Origin: Aldrovandia affinis
Taxonomy: Eukaryota > Chordata > Actinopteri > Notacanthiformes > Halosauridae
Direction: 5' to 3'
Length of the DNA stretch: 64,000 nt
Assembly (NCBI GenBank): GCA_029706075.1
Contig: JAINUG010000026.1
Location: 1,099,001 to 1,163,000 of the forward strand
The translations under genes were made by a program, and so were the position numbers. Shown here piece after piece: positions 45,173 to 56,182 of this stretch; positions within the stretch are counted from its first letter, which is position 1, and each line of letters begins with the position of its first letter. Below the pieces are notes generated by a model. That model was given only the letters and a program-made list of their open reading frames with translations. It was not told where the DNA came from and made no database searches.

Positions 45173-46582
45173 TATAGTTCTTGATATGTGCTCATCACAT
45201 CTCTATGGACATAGATCAGTTGGTAGCGTGGTGCTATGGAGGCCATTGATGTTAGTCTCCATGCTCCCAAACTGACAGAGGAATTTACAGTGAAGGAACA
45301 AGCCTACAAATATTATTATTTTTTGGCAAATTACTCCTTTTGGAAGAGGGTACATTTTTATTGATTTATTGATAGACCTACAGCTGACGTCAGTGAAGTC
45401 ATAAATGCTGAACGTGTGGACACCTGCTCACTGAAACTAAACAATTTGTGGGAAATGAAGAGTTCAAAGACAAAGCGAGTCATAATGAGCCTAACCTGTA
45501 TTGTGATCAAATATGTTGAAGCATACAATTATGGAACAAAAGATGGGGAATTCCCTGCTGTATGGAATGTGTAGACTCTTTTTCTTTACTGCTCTTTCAG
45601 ATGATGCTGGGTGTAAGGCCATAGAGATTGAGATGGGAGGTGGTAGTGGTGAGGATGAAGGTTGGGTGTGTGCAGTGGCAAAGAAAGATTGAATCCCTTC
45701 TCTTTTCTACACTGAATTTTTTCCCTTCTCTTTTCTACACTTCTGCTGGTTGCTTTAAACAATTAGATTCATTATTTTAGCACAAGGTTGCAACAATGTG
45801 GGACTTAGGCTTAGACTTAGGAAACAGGCTGAATTTAGAAATAGTCAGCCTAGCCAGTTACAGAAGCTACAATGGAGACCCTACTACCAGATCTAAGTGT
45901 AAGCATAGCCTACACAATTAACATTTTATATTGTAGTGAATTCAGGAGACAGCAATCAGCAATCTGTAACTAATTTGTATAGCTAACCCTTTCATTAGTG
46001 GTTTGCCACACTTTATCTGAAACTAGTTGGCTAGCTAGCTTGTAAACTGTGGCTTGCTAGCTAATGTAAGCATGTATGCCAGTGTTATCGACTGGGGTAA
46101 ACAAGGTCAGTCGCTGATTTCAGCCTGAAGGCGGAGCTATAAGTATGTTGAAATCTGATCTCTGTACTGTTTGTCCATGGACATTAGGTTAGTGCGGACT
46201 CTGCATAGACTGCTTGGTCTTTGGTCGCATATGGGAAATTATCATGCCATGCATCAAAAGGTTTTGGCAAGCGGTGTTACTTTGGATATATGGGGGTTCA
46301 TATGTGCACCTGATAGCTATACTTTGTATTTATTAATTTGTTTATTAACTTACTTATTTGTAGCCTACTTACTTATTTGTAGCCCTCTTTCCTCTTTTAG
46401 AGAATTATGGTATTATGGCATGTAGTGGTATCAATCCCGAGAGATTCATTTTAAAATACGTACGTTTCCCAGATTCTGGGATATGAAGCATTTGCTGGAC
46501 CTCAGCCCCCAACACATCAGGGGGGCAGGGGAGAGAATTTATGGGATAGTATTCAAACCTAAGGCACAAATATTTAAGCATA
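45173..46582. other. Non-coding stretch
   Basis: No gene recognised. The short phrase ATTAGACTAATATATTTAAT near its right end duplicates the junction next to the truncated Tc1. Confidence 0.4.
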
Positions 46583-47312
46583 TTAGACTAATATATTTAA
46601 TATTAGACTAAAACGGTTGTGAACAGTGTGAAGCTGAATGAAAACAGAGAAAGATGTTATCCTGGTTTCATCTGACCACAACACTTTTTGCCACATGGCT
46701 TCAGAATCTTCAGGGTGTTTTTTTGCATTCCTCAAAAGAGACTGAATGTAGACTTTTTTGAGTAGTGGCTTCCTTCTTGCCACCCTACCATACAGACCAG
46801 ACTTGTGGATAGCTTTCTGTATTGTTGACACATGCACACAGTGACCACTCTTTGCCCCACTTTGACCATGCTCCAATGGATATTTAAGGCCTTTCCACAA
46901 CTTTATCCCAGAGTTCTTTTGAAAGGTTGTTGCTCATGGTGGATTCTTTACTCTGAAATGTACTAACCAGCAGTACAATCCACTAGGAACAGCTGATTTT
47001 ATTCTGAAGTAATCAGAATCACTACAATTGAATACAGGTGGAGGCCAATTAGCTTGGTGTGTGATCTGGAAGGTGATTGGTTACCCCTGAGGTAGTTTAC
47101 AATTAGTATGATAAGCGGGGTGTAGACTTATCAATCCAGGTTATACTAGTTTTTTATGTTTAAAGTTTGAGAATTAATTTTTCACTTGGAAATTGTAGGG
47201 TAAAATGTGTAAATATAGTTGGAAAAAGTCTGATTGAATACATTTTAATTTCAGGCTGTAAGGCAACAAAGGCTGAAAATGTTGACAGGGTGTAGACTTT
47301 AAAGGGCCACTG
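46583..47312 (-). mobile_element. 5' half of a Tc1 element, minus strand
   Basis: The intact end, read on the minus strand, is CAGTGGCCCTTTAAAGTCTA followed by CACCCTGTCAACATTTTC, next to TA (47313-47314). The opposite end is missing: the element stops at about 46607 soon after the first catalytic block. No matching inverted repeat is present on the left. Confidence 0.85.
46600..46900 (-). pseudogene. Truncated Tc1 transposase
   Basis: The minus-strand frame (46583-46900, 105 codons) reads HVSTIQKAIHKSGLYGRVAR and RKPLLKK (second helix-turn-helix and linker), then WQKVLWSDETRI with the first catalytic aspartate. It then departs from the family pattern at FSVFIQL, where the element is truncated. 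The two remaining catalytic residues are absent. The open frame is long for a dead copy, which suggests truncation rather than slow decay. Confidence 0.85.
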
Positions 47313-47314
47313 TA

Positions 47315-47492
47315 TATACAGTATATATAAAAAACAATCATAAATCAAATAAAATGATGACAAATCATGAAAATGTAATTATAGCAACAACATTCATTTC
47401 TATTATTTATCTTGTCCTGTCCTTCGATTCACTGTTGTCTTGTCCCTATACAATCCCTGTTCTGGTCCCGTATGTACAAAGATTCTAAGAGT
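47315..47492. other. Non-coding stretch
   Basis: Short AT-rich spacer. Nothing recognised. Confidence 0.4.
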
Positions 47493-47880
47493 AGGAGTGC
47501 TGATCTAGGATCAGTTTTGCCTTTTAGCTCATAATGGATATGGTTAGGATGAGACAGGGGAAACCTGGGCCGGTATTCACAAATAATTTTATTTTACCAC
47601 TAGGAGTACTCCTAAATCGCACTAAAACATTTTAGTTAGGTGTCCCACCTTAAAACCTATTCACAAAGCTGCAAAGACAAACTCATACTAAGGAAGTCCT
47701 AGAATTTTCAAGCTAAGAGTGAGGGCGGGGTTTACGTCGTTGCTATGGATGACGTTGTGAACGAGCTTACTCAGAATGCCCACAGCGATTGGCTGATATA
47801 GGGGATGGGTCTCTGCCCTAGAAAATAAATTATATGCTACTGTAAAGGGGTATGTAGGCCTACCTGTTCCTGTTATATTC

Positions 47881-48420
47881 TAGTGGTGTAACGGATCGCA
47901 GTTGATCCGTGATCCGTACGGATCAACCCCCATGGTTCGGCACGCATATGATCCGCGGATTAATAGCTAAATTGAACCATCATAGAGAAATACAGTTTTT
48001 CTGCCGCTGTTAGGTTTTAAAGTAACAATTCCCTAAATCTCGATGCAGAGTTACAGTGAAGAGATAGACAACCATGTATGTTTTGGTTTGCTTTGTTTTT
48101 CATACTAAATGCCTTTCTGGGAGGCAGGTTTTTAGAAACGCGACCGAAGTAAATAAAATGTAGCGATCTTTTAATTTTTTATTAAATTAATTCAGGCATA
48201 AGACCACCCTAGTTAAATCGCCTAAGGCGTACTGAATATAAAAATGTATTTTGTGAAATTTTCTAATAAAGATTTAGTGAAATAACTTAAATTGAAAAAC
48301 GGAAATTATCATTCATTCAATTCCTTGAGAATAGTTCCTGCCAATTTTTGGTGGAAACGCGCCTTTGGCCCCCGTTTTTATTTTTTTTGCTGATCCGAAA
48401 AATGATCCGATGCACCCCTA
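47881..48420. mobile_element. hAT-like element with captured foreign DNA
   Basis: 540 bp, ends TAGTGGTGTAACGGATC and, reverse-complemented, TAGGGGTGCATCGGATC. Flanking 8-bp duplication TTATATTC/TTATATGC (47873-47880, 48421-48428), 7 of 8 matching. Both subterminal parts are packed with GATCCG words in either orientation (about five within the first 80 bp, two in the last 40), plausible transposase-binding repeats. The middle, 48107-48363, is a fragment of family X. Confidence 0.75.
48107..48363. repeat. Family X fragment inside the hAT-like element
   Basis: Matches 44401-45172 from AAATGCCTTTCTGGGAGGCA to the terminal GTGGAAACGCGCC, lacking the SINE and part of the 3' interior. TAGCGATCTTTTA occurs once (48161-48173), the empty-site form of the SINE target in copy 1. 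Confidence 0.88.
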
Positions 48421-48934
48421 TTATATGCTAATAAAGATTCTAAAATACAAATGTAGGCTACGTGTCACTGATATAACATGAAACCAAGAATACTGACTAG
48501 TCAATTGGTTGCATGTCTGCATCTCATAAACAATCAGCGGGTATCTATATATAATATATATAATATAATATATATAATACCCTCGCGATTGAGGCGTTAC
48601 CTTTTTATGAGCTCTGTATCATTCAATATCTCCAAAGTGTTGATGCGATTGCGACGACGATTGCCGGCAGCAGCAGATTTTCGGATCGCTGTGAGTAGGT
48701 CTTTAGCGACTTAGAAGTCCTCTTGACTGCTTCTAACTTCTCCTGGACTTAGGAGCTGTTTTTAGCTCTCAAACCCTTTGTGAAATACTCTTATCCCAAA
48801 AATTTAGGAGTCCTAAATTTATGAGTGACACACCCATTATTTTTCGGAGTTGCTCCTAAATTGCGGAGTTAGGACCAACTTTTACCCTTAAAATGCTTTG
48901 TGAATACCGGCCCTGATCCTAGATCAGCACTCCT

Positions 48935-49262
48935 ATTATTTTTTGCCTTTCTGTCATAAACTAGATGGCCCATTTTGCTTCCGTCTCCCTGGAAAATACA
49001 CTTAACTCTATCTAAAGAGAGTATGAGTTATGAATGATTTATTCCATTTCATAATGACATGTTTTAAATTTTTGTCAAAAATGTCATCTTAAATATCAGA
49101 AAAAATTACATCCACATATGTTAATTGGGCACAGGACAGAGGTTTATTAATTAGGACTGTCCTGATTTTCCAGTACATCTGGTCACCTTAACACACACAC
49201 ACACACATTCACTGCAGCATTGTGTCTGAGACAGGGAGCATATGTTGAAGTATAATCTGGGT
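48935..49262. other. Non-coding stretch
   Basis: No gene recognised; a short (AC)n run at about 49190-49206. Confidence 0.4.
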
Positions 49263-49452
49263 CAGGGGTCCCCAACCTGGTTCTGGTGAAGCTAGTTTTT
49301 GTTTTCACCTTAAAATTAGCAACAAATTCAGACCCAATAAACCAGATGAGGTAATTTTGCAATCAACTTCTTCAATTGATCAATTAAATGCTGAGTAACA
49401 ACACAAACCATCAGACCCTGTGGCTCTCCAGGACCAACGTTGGGGATCCCTG
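49263..49452. mobile_element. hAT-like MITE (CAGGGGTCCCCAAC family)
   Basis: 190 bp with ends CAGGGGTCCCCAACCTGG and, reverse-complemented, CAGGGATCCCCAACGTTGG. It is the same family as 50224-50387 in opposite orientation (shared words GGTCTGAA, ATTTTAAGGTGAAA, GAGAGCCACAG). A clear 8-bp target duplication is not visible, probably through decay. Confidence 0.75.
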
Positions 49453-49466
49453 ATCAATATATAGTC

Positions 49467-49642
49467 CAGGGGTGTCAAACTCATTCCATCAAAGTGTATG
49501 CAAGTTTTTGTTGCAACCAATGCACTGCAGCAGGTGCAATTGGTTTTCTCACCAGGTGATTTCTCATTGAAATCACCTGGTGTAGTGCATTGGTTGCAAC
49601 GACAACTTGCATACACTTGGCCCTTGAAATTGATTTGGGAGA
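49467..49642. mobile_element. hAT-like palindromic MITE (CAGGGGTGTCAAACTC family), copy 1
   Basis: It starts CAGGGGTGTCAAACTCATTC, and the two halves are inverted (AAGTGTATGCAAGTTTTTGT... ACAACTTGCATACACTT). The right end is eroded. Near-duplicated flanks ATATAGTC (49459-49466) and ATATAGTT (49643-49650) match at 7 of 8 positions. Confidence 0.8.
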
Positions 49643-50223
49643 ATATAGTTGAATTGTTGAATGCCATCCCGATTAATGTTTATGGTTGATTTAGAATGAG
49701 TGTTTTTTTTTGTATGCTCCCAATGAATGTTTATCAGTGCCTTAGAAGATTATTTGATTTATTTCCATTTCCTATAGAATAAGACATCTGCTTATACAAA
49801 AAGGAAATTTGAAGGACAGACATTGAAATGTAAAATTCTCATTAAATAGGTCTGAATTTACAGTAAGAGGATTTTTTGCAGACTAAAGTCTTTCAGGTTG
49901 GAGCTCTGTGTTTATTTTGACTGGATCGTATTTCTCGAGACACAGAGAGATATGGTGCTTTTATGAAGAGGTAAGAAGGACAGGAGGACCAAAGCTAGTG
50001 CCATACCATTCATTCACAACCCACAAACACTCAGTCATCAACTTCCTGACCACTCCCATTTGTCAGAAGAGAGAGGAAACAGACCCAAACATGCACACAC
50101 TGATGTCCAATGGCAAAGCAGAGACTTGACTTAGGACAGACACCAGACCCATTCAATAAGATCAAAGGCTTTGTTGCCTTGCTGCAGTACATTCCTATTG
50201 TATGGAAGTGCAGTACATTAAAT

Positions 50224-50387
50224 CAGTGGCCCTCCTAGAGAGCCACAGAGTCTGCTGATGCTCATTGTTGATCAATTAAAGCAGCTGATTAAAACTGCTA
50301 ACTCACCTTACCTAGTTTCTTGGGTCTGAAATGGTTGGTGATTTTAAGGTGAAAGAAAAAACCTGGGACCAGCATTTTGAAACACTG
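50224..50387. mobile_element. hAT-like MITE (GGTCCTGGAGAGCCACAG family)
   Basis: 164 bp with ends CAGTGGCCCTCC and, reverse-complemented, CAGTGTTTCAAAATGCTGG. Flanking 8-bp duplications CATTAAAT/CATTAAAC (50216-50223, 50388-50395) match at 7 of 8. Related to 49263-49452. Confidence 0.8.
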
Positions 50388-50694
50388 CATTAAACAATAC
50401 TACATTATATAGTATGTAAATGTGAAAATGTATATAGTGCAGCATTGTGGTTTTGCATGACTGCCTTAGCTCTATGTCTTTCCCTGTCTCTCCTAGGGTT
50501 GCAATCCTGTGCAGCAATCTTTGCTCAGCTGCTTCTGTTCATTGCTGTCCTGAAAGCAGTTATGTCACCTTCAGGGACAGGGGATTGGGCAAATGGGAGC
50601 CTTACATGGAAAGTGACAGCAGAAGTTGAATTACTCAGTCAGCAGAGAGGGACATTAAGACCTTAGAATCCCTGTGGAGGCAATGCTGTTAGAC

Positions 50695-50896
50695 CAGGGA
50701 AGTCAAACTCATTCCATCGTGGACCGAGTGTATGCAAGTTTTTGGTGCAACCAATGCACTACACCAGGTGATTTCAGTAATTCCTCACTTCCTCAACCAA
50801 GGAGGGGAACTCATTAAAATCACCTGGTGTAGTGCATTGGTTGCAGCAAAAACTTGCATACACTCAGCCCTAGATGGAATGAATTTGGCACCCCTG
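50695..50896. mobile_element. hAT-like palindromic MITE (CAGGGGTGTCAAACTC family), copy 2
   Basis: 202 bp, ends CAGGGAAGTCAAACTCATTC and, reverse-complemented, CAGGGGTGCCAAATTCATTC. The inner halves pair over GCAACCAATGCACTACACCA and further. Perfect 8-bp target duplication TGTTAGAC (50687-50694, 50897-50904). Confidence 0.93.
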
Positions 50897-50904
50897 TGTT
50901 AGAC

Positions 50905-51326
50905 ACTGTGCTGTGATGACTGTGGCTTGCTTTGTTGTGTGTCGTTGTCTTGGTTGGAAAGCTTAAGTGTCCTCCAGCCAAACCACAGACAAAAACACTG
51001 ATAAAATCAGCTCTGAAGCTCTAAAGGCAATGAGGTGAGAGGTCACTATGAGGTCTGTGAGGGTGGTGGGGGAAGGTAAAGATTTGGGTCAGGTACAAGA
51101 GGGGCTAGTTGGCGTGAGAACGTCCTGGGTCAGCCAGTCTCATACTACCTCTCGCACCCAACAACAGAGACTGCTGTAAAATTTAACTGCTGTGTTTACG
51201 ATTGTCCTGTACACCACGGCCAGTACTCTCAGTTTACACTTATGTTACACCAGGCAGGGCCTGTTACTGCACATGGTGCTCTTGTGAAAACATCCATTCC
51301 AGAACTGTCATAATGGCCAAATAGCC
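50905..51326. other. Non-coding stretch
   Basis: No gene or repeat recognised. Confidence 0.4.
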
Positions 51327-51790
51327 CTCTGGTAACTCCACCGACCTCACAGGCCCAACAACCCTCTGCTCACTCCATTGACTCCTCAATCCTAACACTG
51401 CTCACTCTACCGACCCCTCAGTCATAACTCTGTTCATTCAACGGACCCCTCTGTCCTAACTTTACTCACTGTTATGCCCCATCAGTCCACATCTGCTCAC
51501 TTTACTGCCCCCTCATTCCAACTCTGCTCACCAATGGAGAGCTCTGGTGCTACTTCACCAAACTAACAAGGTGCATGGAATAGGAAACATATAGAAATAG
51601 AAATAAACATAAGAATTCCAGTTACACTTGAAGTAGAATGGAAGAAGTGTATGAGTTCATTATTTAAAACCAACATGTTTCGGCATATGGCCTTCGTTGG
51701 GGTTTGTCAAAACACGTTGGCGCTGAAGGACTTTGCTGACCCCTTAGGCCACCTCTGTTCACTCCACTGACCCCTCAGTCCTATGTCTCT
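51327..51790. repeat. Degenerate minisatellite with an interruption
   Basis: About six units of 31-35 bp with the theme CTGCTCACTCCACTGACCCC, TCAGTCCTAACT run from 51327 to 51533. A further unit appears at 51746-51785 after about 210 bp of unrelated sequence. Confidence 0.7.
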
Positions 51791-52882
51791 GACATAGCTG
51801 TATGAGGTTAGGTAACCTATTGACTGTGTATGTGTCTGTTTGCGTTTATGTAAGTGACGTGATGTAAGTGTAATGTAGCTGCTTAGTATCAGGCATTGTG
51901 TCCCTGGACCCTAAGGGATAGATAGCTTATAGAGAGGGACAGGAAAGAGAGAGACAGATAAAGTCCAGAGATGAGGCAGACCATGGCGAAACAGGAAGTG
52001 GAAACAGAGCCATACAAGAAATACCTTGCCTAGTCTACAGTACATTCTGCATTAAAACGTCAACAGGAAGCAGAAAAGACAAGGAAAGAAAGGAAAAATG
52101 GAGAAAAGGAAGAATGAACATCCACTTTGTGACATTTCAGAAGCAGTCTGGGAAATATCCACTGAACTTGCTGTCAGAGTTCACTCCCATTTCATTCACC
52201 AAAACCGCACGGAATAGCAGTGATACACAGGAACTGCAGGCTGCTTCTGTGCTCCTCTCTAGAACCCTAACCTGCAGCTAGACGGACTGAGAATAGGCAG
52301 TATATCTCTCAGTCTATCTGAACCAATGCAAAATGCAGCACAGGCCAACAGTCCCATCTGATGGACACAGAGTACAGAACAGATAGAAACCCACCAAACA
52401 CCCTATTCAAGATCTGTATGCCTATACTGACCCCTGTAGGTCATTAGGAAACATGCGTCCCTTCTAGTCAGTACACTAACATGTAAGGTCATTATGTTGT
52501 CCACCCCTGAACTACAGAACTGCAAAAAACAACTATTTTGATTCAATATATACTTGATTACTTATTGACTTATAAAGCCAGTCTTTCTTAAATTCAGATT
52601 ATTGTTGTTGTGGCTGTATGATAAGAATGAACACTAGGTTTGTGTAGGCTTGTTTGTGACTGGAGGTAAGCAGCCAACAGGGGGCATTGTTGGTTTACTG
52701 AAAGTGAGAGAGTTTGAGAGCTCAGTAGTAAATGGGCTTACCTGTGTGCTCAGTCCTGCCTGACCACTCTATAGGACTACCTGTATTTTCAAATGTATAG
52801 GCATATTGTATAGGGATGTCCTTTGTGGCTGCTGCATGTGGTTCCCAGTAAGCAAGCACTCATTAGACCACCATCGGCAACA
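51791..52882. other. Non-coding stretch
   Basis: No gene recognised. Confidence 0.45.
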
Positions 52883-53039
52883 CCAGCATTTAGAAAATTG
52901 GCACTACAGGGGTCCGCAAGCATCAGGACCATTCACCAACTATTTCGCCTTCTCTTAACAGCTGATCCTCGTCTTGACTCCCTTGCCTCAAATTTCTACT
53001 AGTAGTTTACTGTTGTAGTGCCAATTTGCGAAATGCTGG
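52883..53039. repeat. Inverted repeat, 26-bp arms
   Basis: Arms 52883-52908 (CCAGCATTTAGAAAATTGGC...) and 53014-53039 match in inverted orientation with three mismatches, separated by about 105 bp. Possibly the ends of a small transposon. No flanking duplication confirmed. Confidence 0.75.
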
Positions 53040-53383
53040 CAGACCAACAGCTGTGCTACTTGCAGGCCACTGTACGCTTGCTAGCTGGGTCACCTATTTG
53101 ATCTGACCTGCCTGAGCTAAGTGTACCTGTGTGCATACAGTGCCAGTATGTCTGTGTGGTTGCTGGGTGTTGACCAACTGGGTCGACCAGGTGATTCAGC
53201 CTTGACTACTGTGAAAAAGCAAACTAACATTTTTGAAAGAAAAGTGTAAAACTGCAGCACTTAATATTAGTGGTGAAAATGTTTTAGATCTTAAACCATC
53301 AGATTGAACTCTGGGTGCATACAATGTTACCTGACTATTTGAGGGTAATGGAATCTCTAGGTCTGCAGGCAGTTTCCAGTGTA

Positions 53384-54351
53384 CACTCAGTGGCCACTTT
53401 ATTAGGTACACCTTTCTAGTACTGGGTAGGACCCCCCTTTGCCCCCAGAACAGCCTGAATTCTTCATGGCATGGATTCAGAAGATGGGTAGACTGTGACC
53501 ATAAAGGGATGTACATGGTCAGCGACAAGACTCAGGTAGGCTGTGGCATTGAAACAATGCTCAATTGGTATTAAGGGGCCTAATGTGTGCCAATAAAACA
53601 TTCCCCACACCATTACACCACCACCACCACCAGCCTGAACCGTCGACACAAGGCAGGATGCATGGATTCATGTTGTTTAGGCCAAATTCTGACCCTACTA
53701 TCTGCATGTCGCAGCAGAATTCGAGATTCGTCAGACCAGGCAACATTTTTCCAATCTTCAACTGTCCAGTTTTGGTCAGCCTGTGCCCACTGTAGCCTCA
53801 CCTTCCTGTTCTTAGCTGACAGGAGTGGAACCCGGTGTGGTCTTCTGCTGCTGTAGCCCATCCACTTCAAGGTTCGACGTGTTGTACATTCAGAGATGCT
53901 CTTCTGCATACCACTGTTGTAATGCGTGGTTATTTGAGTTACTGTCACCTTCCTGTCAGCTGGAACCAGTCTGGCCATTCTCCTCTGACCTCTCTCATTA
54001 ACAAGGCGTTTTCGCCCACAGAACTGCTGGTCTCTGGATTTTTTTTTGGTTGAGTTTACAGAGAATGGTTTTTCAGACCCTTCTCTGTAAATTCTAGAGA
54101 CTGTTGTGCGTGGAAATCCCATGAGATCAGCAGTTTCTGACATACTCACACCACCCCGTCTGCCACCAACAATCATTCCACGGTCAAAGATCACATTTCT
54201 TCCCCATTCAGATTTTTGGTCTGAACAACAACTGAACATCTTGACCATGTCTGCATGCTTTTATGCATTGAGTTGCCACATGATTGGTTGATTAGATAAT
54301 TGCATTAACGAGCAGGTGTACAGGTGTACCTAATAAAGTGGCCACTGAGTG
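53384..54351 (-). mobile_element. Tc1 element (CACTCAGTGGCCACTTTATT family)
   Basis: Ends CACTCAGTGGCCACTTTATT and then AGGTACACC, with the exact inverted copy at the right. TA on both sides (53382-53383, 54352-54353). 968 bp, shorter than an autonomous copy because of a deletion in the transposase gene. Confidence 0.95.
53410..54248 (-). pseudogene. Tc1 transposase, internally deleted
   Basis: On the minus strand an open frame of 211 codons (54248-53613) holds the bipartite DNA-binding region (MSETADLMGFPRTTVSRIYR; later SISECTTRRTLKWMGYSSRR) and AWSDESRILL with the first catalytic aspartate. A frame change in a CCA repeat near 53620-53640 moves to a second frame with GGGGGVMVWG (glycine-rich block) and VTVYPSS. 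There the gene jumps to SMP-, a C-terminal part, so the segment with the second aspartate and the glutamate is missing. DNA binding could in principle survive; catalysis cannot. Confidence 0.88.
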
Positions 54352-54367
54352 TATATGTGCATGTAGA

Positions 54368-54475
54368 CAGAGTTATGTCTATCTTGGTGTGTGTAGACAT
54401 TTCCCTGTCAGTTGGAGCACTGAGTTACCTGTGTATAGGTGTGTGTATAGAATTATCAACAAATGGGTGTCTGTG
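54368..54475. repeat. Block A, copy 1
   Basis: 108 bp, identical to 54784-54891. Confidence 0.97.
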
Positions 54476-54479
54476 AGGG

Positions 54480-54782
54480 AAGCAAGAAGGAGGGAAGCAG
54501 TGTACATGGACAGTGGGTCAATGAGTCTCTCATCACAAGGTTTGTTTCCTGTCAGGGCAGGATGGAGGCGGAGGGGATAGCGTATGAGCAGACAGTGGGT
54601 CTTGGTTTTAAGGATAGGAACTGGGAATCCCCAGGGTTTATAAAAAAACGTTTCCAGAAAAAATAATCATCAATAGTACGGGAAATTATGGTAGTGTTTT
54701 CTTATTACAAATACATACTGGAACAATTCTATGCATAATGAAACTATGCTTGCACATGGTTTGATCTCACTCATCATTTTGG
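54480..54782. repeat. Block B, copy 1
   Basis: 303 bp, identical to 56183-56485 except A at 54616 versus G at 56319. It lies between the two A blocks. An ATG frame through it (ending GFIKKRFQKK) is duplicated with it and has no recognisable domain. Confidence 0.97.
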
Positions 54783-54783
54783 T

Positions 54784-54891
54784 CAGAGTTATGTCTATCT
54801 TGGTGTGTGTAGACATTTCCCTGTCAGTTGGAGCACTGAGTTACCTGTGTATAGGTGTGTGTATAGAATTATCAACAAATGGGTGTCTGTG
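54784..54891. repeat. Block A, copy 2
   Basis: Identical to 54368-54475. Confidence 0.97.
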
Positions 54892-56182
54892 GATGGTTTA
54901 CTGTCTGTAGGGGTGTGCACAGAGTTACTTAGGTTTAAATCTGTGTAGGTATGGTGTCAGACAAGGTCATCTCCTTTCCTCATTACCTGCCTGGTGCCCG
55001 TCTATCACTTCCTGTCTTCTGTCTGTTTCTGTCTGCTTTGCTTTCAGGCCCTGGGGCTCTTTCCTCTGGCTCCCAACTTTATTTTGTGTTTTCAAAAGCA
55101 GATGGAAAAAAAGGTGTCACCACAATTTAATTGTCATAAATCTTCATCGCTTTGTGTAAACACACTAATGGAGAGTGTAGTAATATTATATTTTTTCTTT
55201 TAAGAGTGGTTTGTATAATAAATATCTGTGTGTTGTTGAATTGGGGAAAATCCCCTTGTGAGGAAAGGAATCTGAAATCATTGTTTTGTAAATCTGCATG
55301 TGTGAGAGCCCATCACAGGGACTTGCATTGGCTGAATTCAAATGAAATGAAATTCAGATACATAAATAAATACGTAATTCATATCCACAAACAGACAGAA
55401 AACAAACAATAATAATAGGTTAATGTATACAGTAAAGGCATCTGGCCCATATTCTCTTTGATGAACACTATTATTTTGTTTTCACTATTTTGCAGATATT
55501 GCGTGTATCCTGTCTACTTTTTTGCTGATTTTCTTTTCTGCTAGACTGCTGAAATTTGCTGAGTGAGCAATGCTGCTATTAATTAACCTCTCAATTTTGG
55601 GAGGTTAATTTAGGGCTTGATTTTTAATGGTGGGAACTGCTTCTTCTGTCAGATAGTGGAGTTCACTGACATAGACCTTACCAGAACCATGGCAGTGAAC
55701 GTGAACTCTAGGGTAAATACTGTGTTTACGGTCACGTTCACAAAAATAGACCACACAGCCTCTGAAGGCAGATTCTGATACCATAGTAATTTTTTACATG
55801 TATTTATTTATAGTCAGTGAAGATGTTTGTTAAAGAATAAACTTGTGACATGTCTTCCCATGTCATCTTCCCTCCTCCTGCTTGTGATCCTCTGTTGGAG
55901 GAGGACTACGTTTCTATGTCAGTGTTTCTCTGTCTCCTGTCTCCGGAGCATTGACACTGCTCCTCAATTAGAGGCCCAGTACTCACTGATTGGTGCTGAA
56001 CTGCAGAAAGTGTGTTTCTCACAAGCGAGGTCCTATCGGGCAACAGGGAGCTGGGCAGAGTTACCTGACCGTGGGAATATGTAGCACTCCTCAGTGAGGT
56101 CACTTCCTGTGTAGGCAATAAGGAGGAAGGCAGTGTGAGTAGATTGAGGACATTTGCAGCTCAGTGAGGTCACTTCCTGAGC
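54892..56182. other. Non-coding stretch
   Basis: No gene recognised. It contains a small hairpin TTAACCTCTCAATTTTGGGA, GGTTAA at about 55584-55609, and GAGGTCACTTCCTG repeated at about 56096 and 56166. Confidence 0.4.

Larger units (their letters stand above)
47568..48912. mobile_element. Harbinger-like non-autonomous transposon, itself split
   Basis: Ends GGCCGGTATTCACAAATAAT and, reverse-complemented, GGCCGGTATTCACAAAGCAT. Extended similarity follows on both arms, with TAGGAGTACTCCTAAAT-like words. A 3-bp duplication CTG flanks it (47565-47567, 48913-48915). Three-base duplications and GGCC-starting ends fit PIF/Harbinger elements. It has no transposase. It carries the hAT-like element at 47881-48420. 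Without that insert it is about 800 bp. Confidence 0.75.
47493..48934. mobile_element. Small palindromic MITE, split by a nested transposon
   Basis: Perfect 21-bp inverted arms (AGGAGTGCTGATC... at 47493-47513; its reverse complement at 48914-48934). Only 47493-47567 and 48913-48934 belong to this element; the rest is the insertion at 47568-48912. Rejoined across one copy of the CTG duplication it would be a hairpin MITE of roughly 95 bp. I recognise its arm sequence as a repeat seen in salmonids and other fish, from memory. Confidence 0.8.

Noticed and set aside
53565-53795. Plus-strand frame with a polyhistidine run
   Set aside because: Antisense to the Tc1 glycine-rich block (a CCA repeat).
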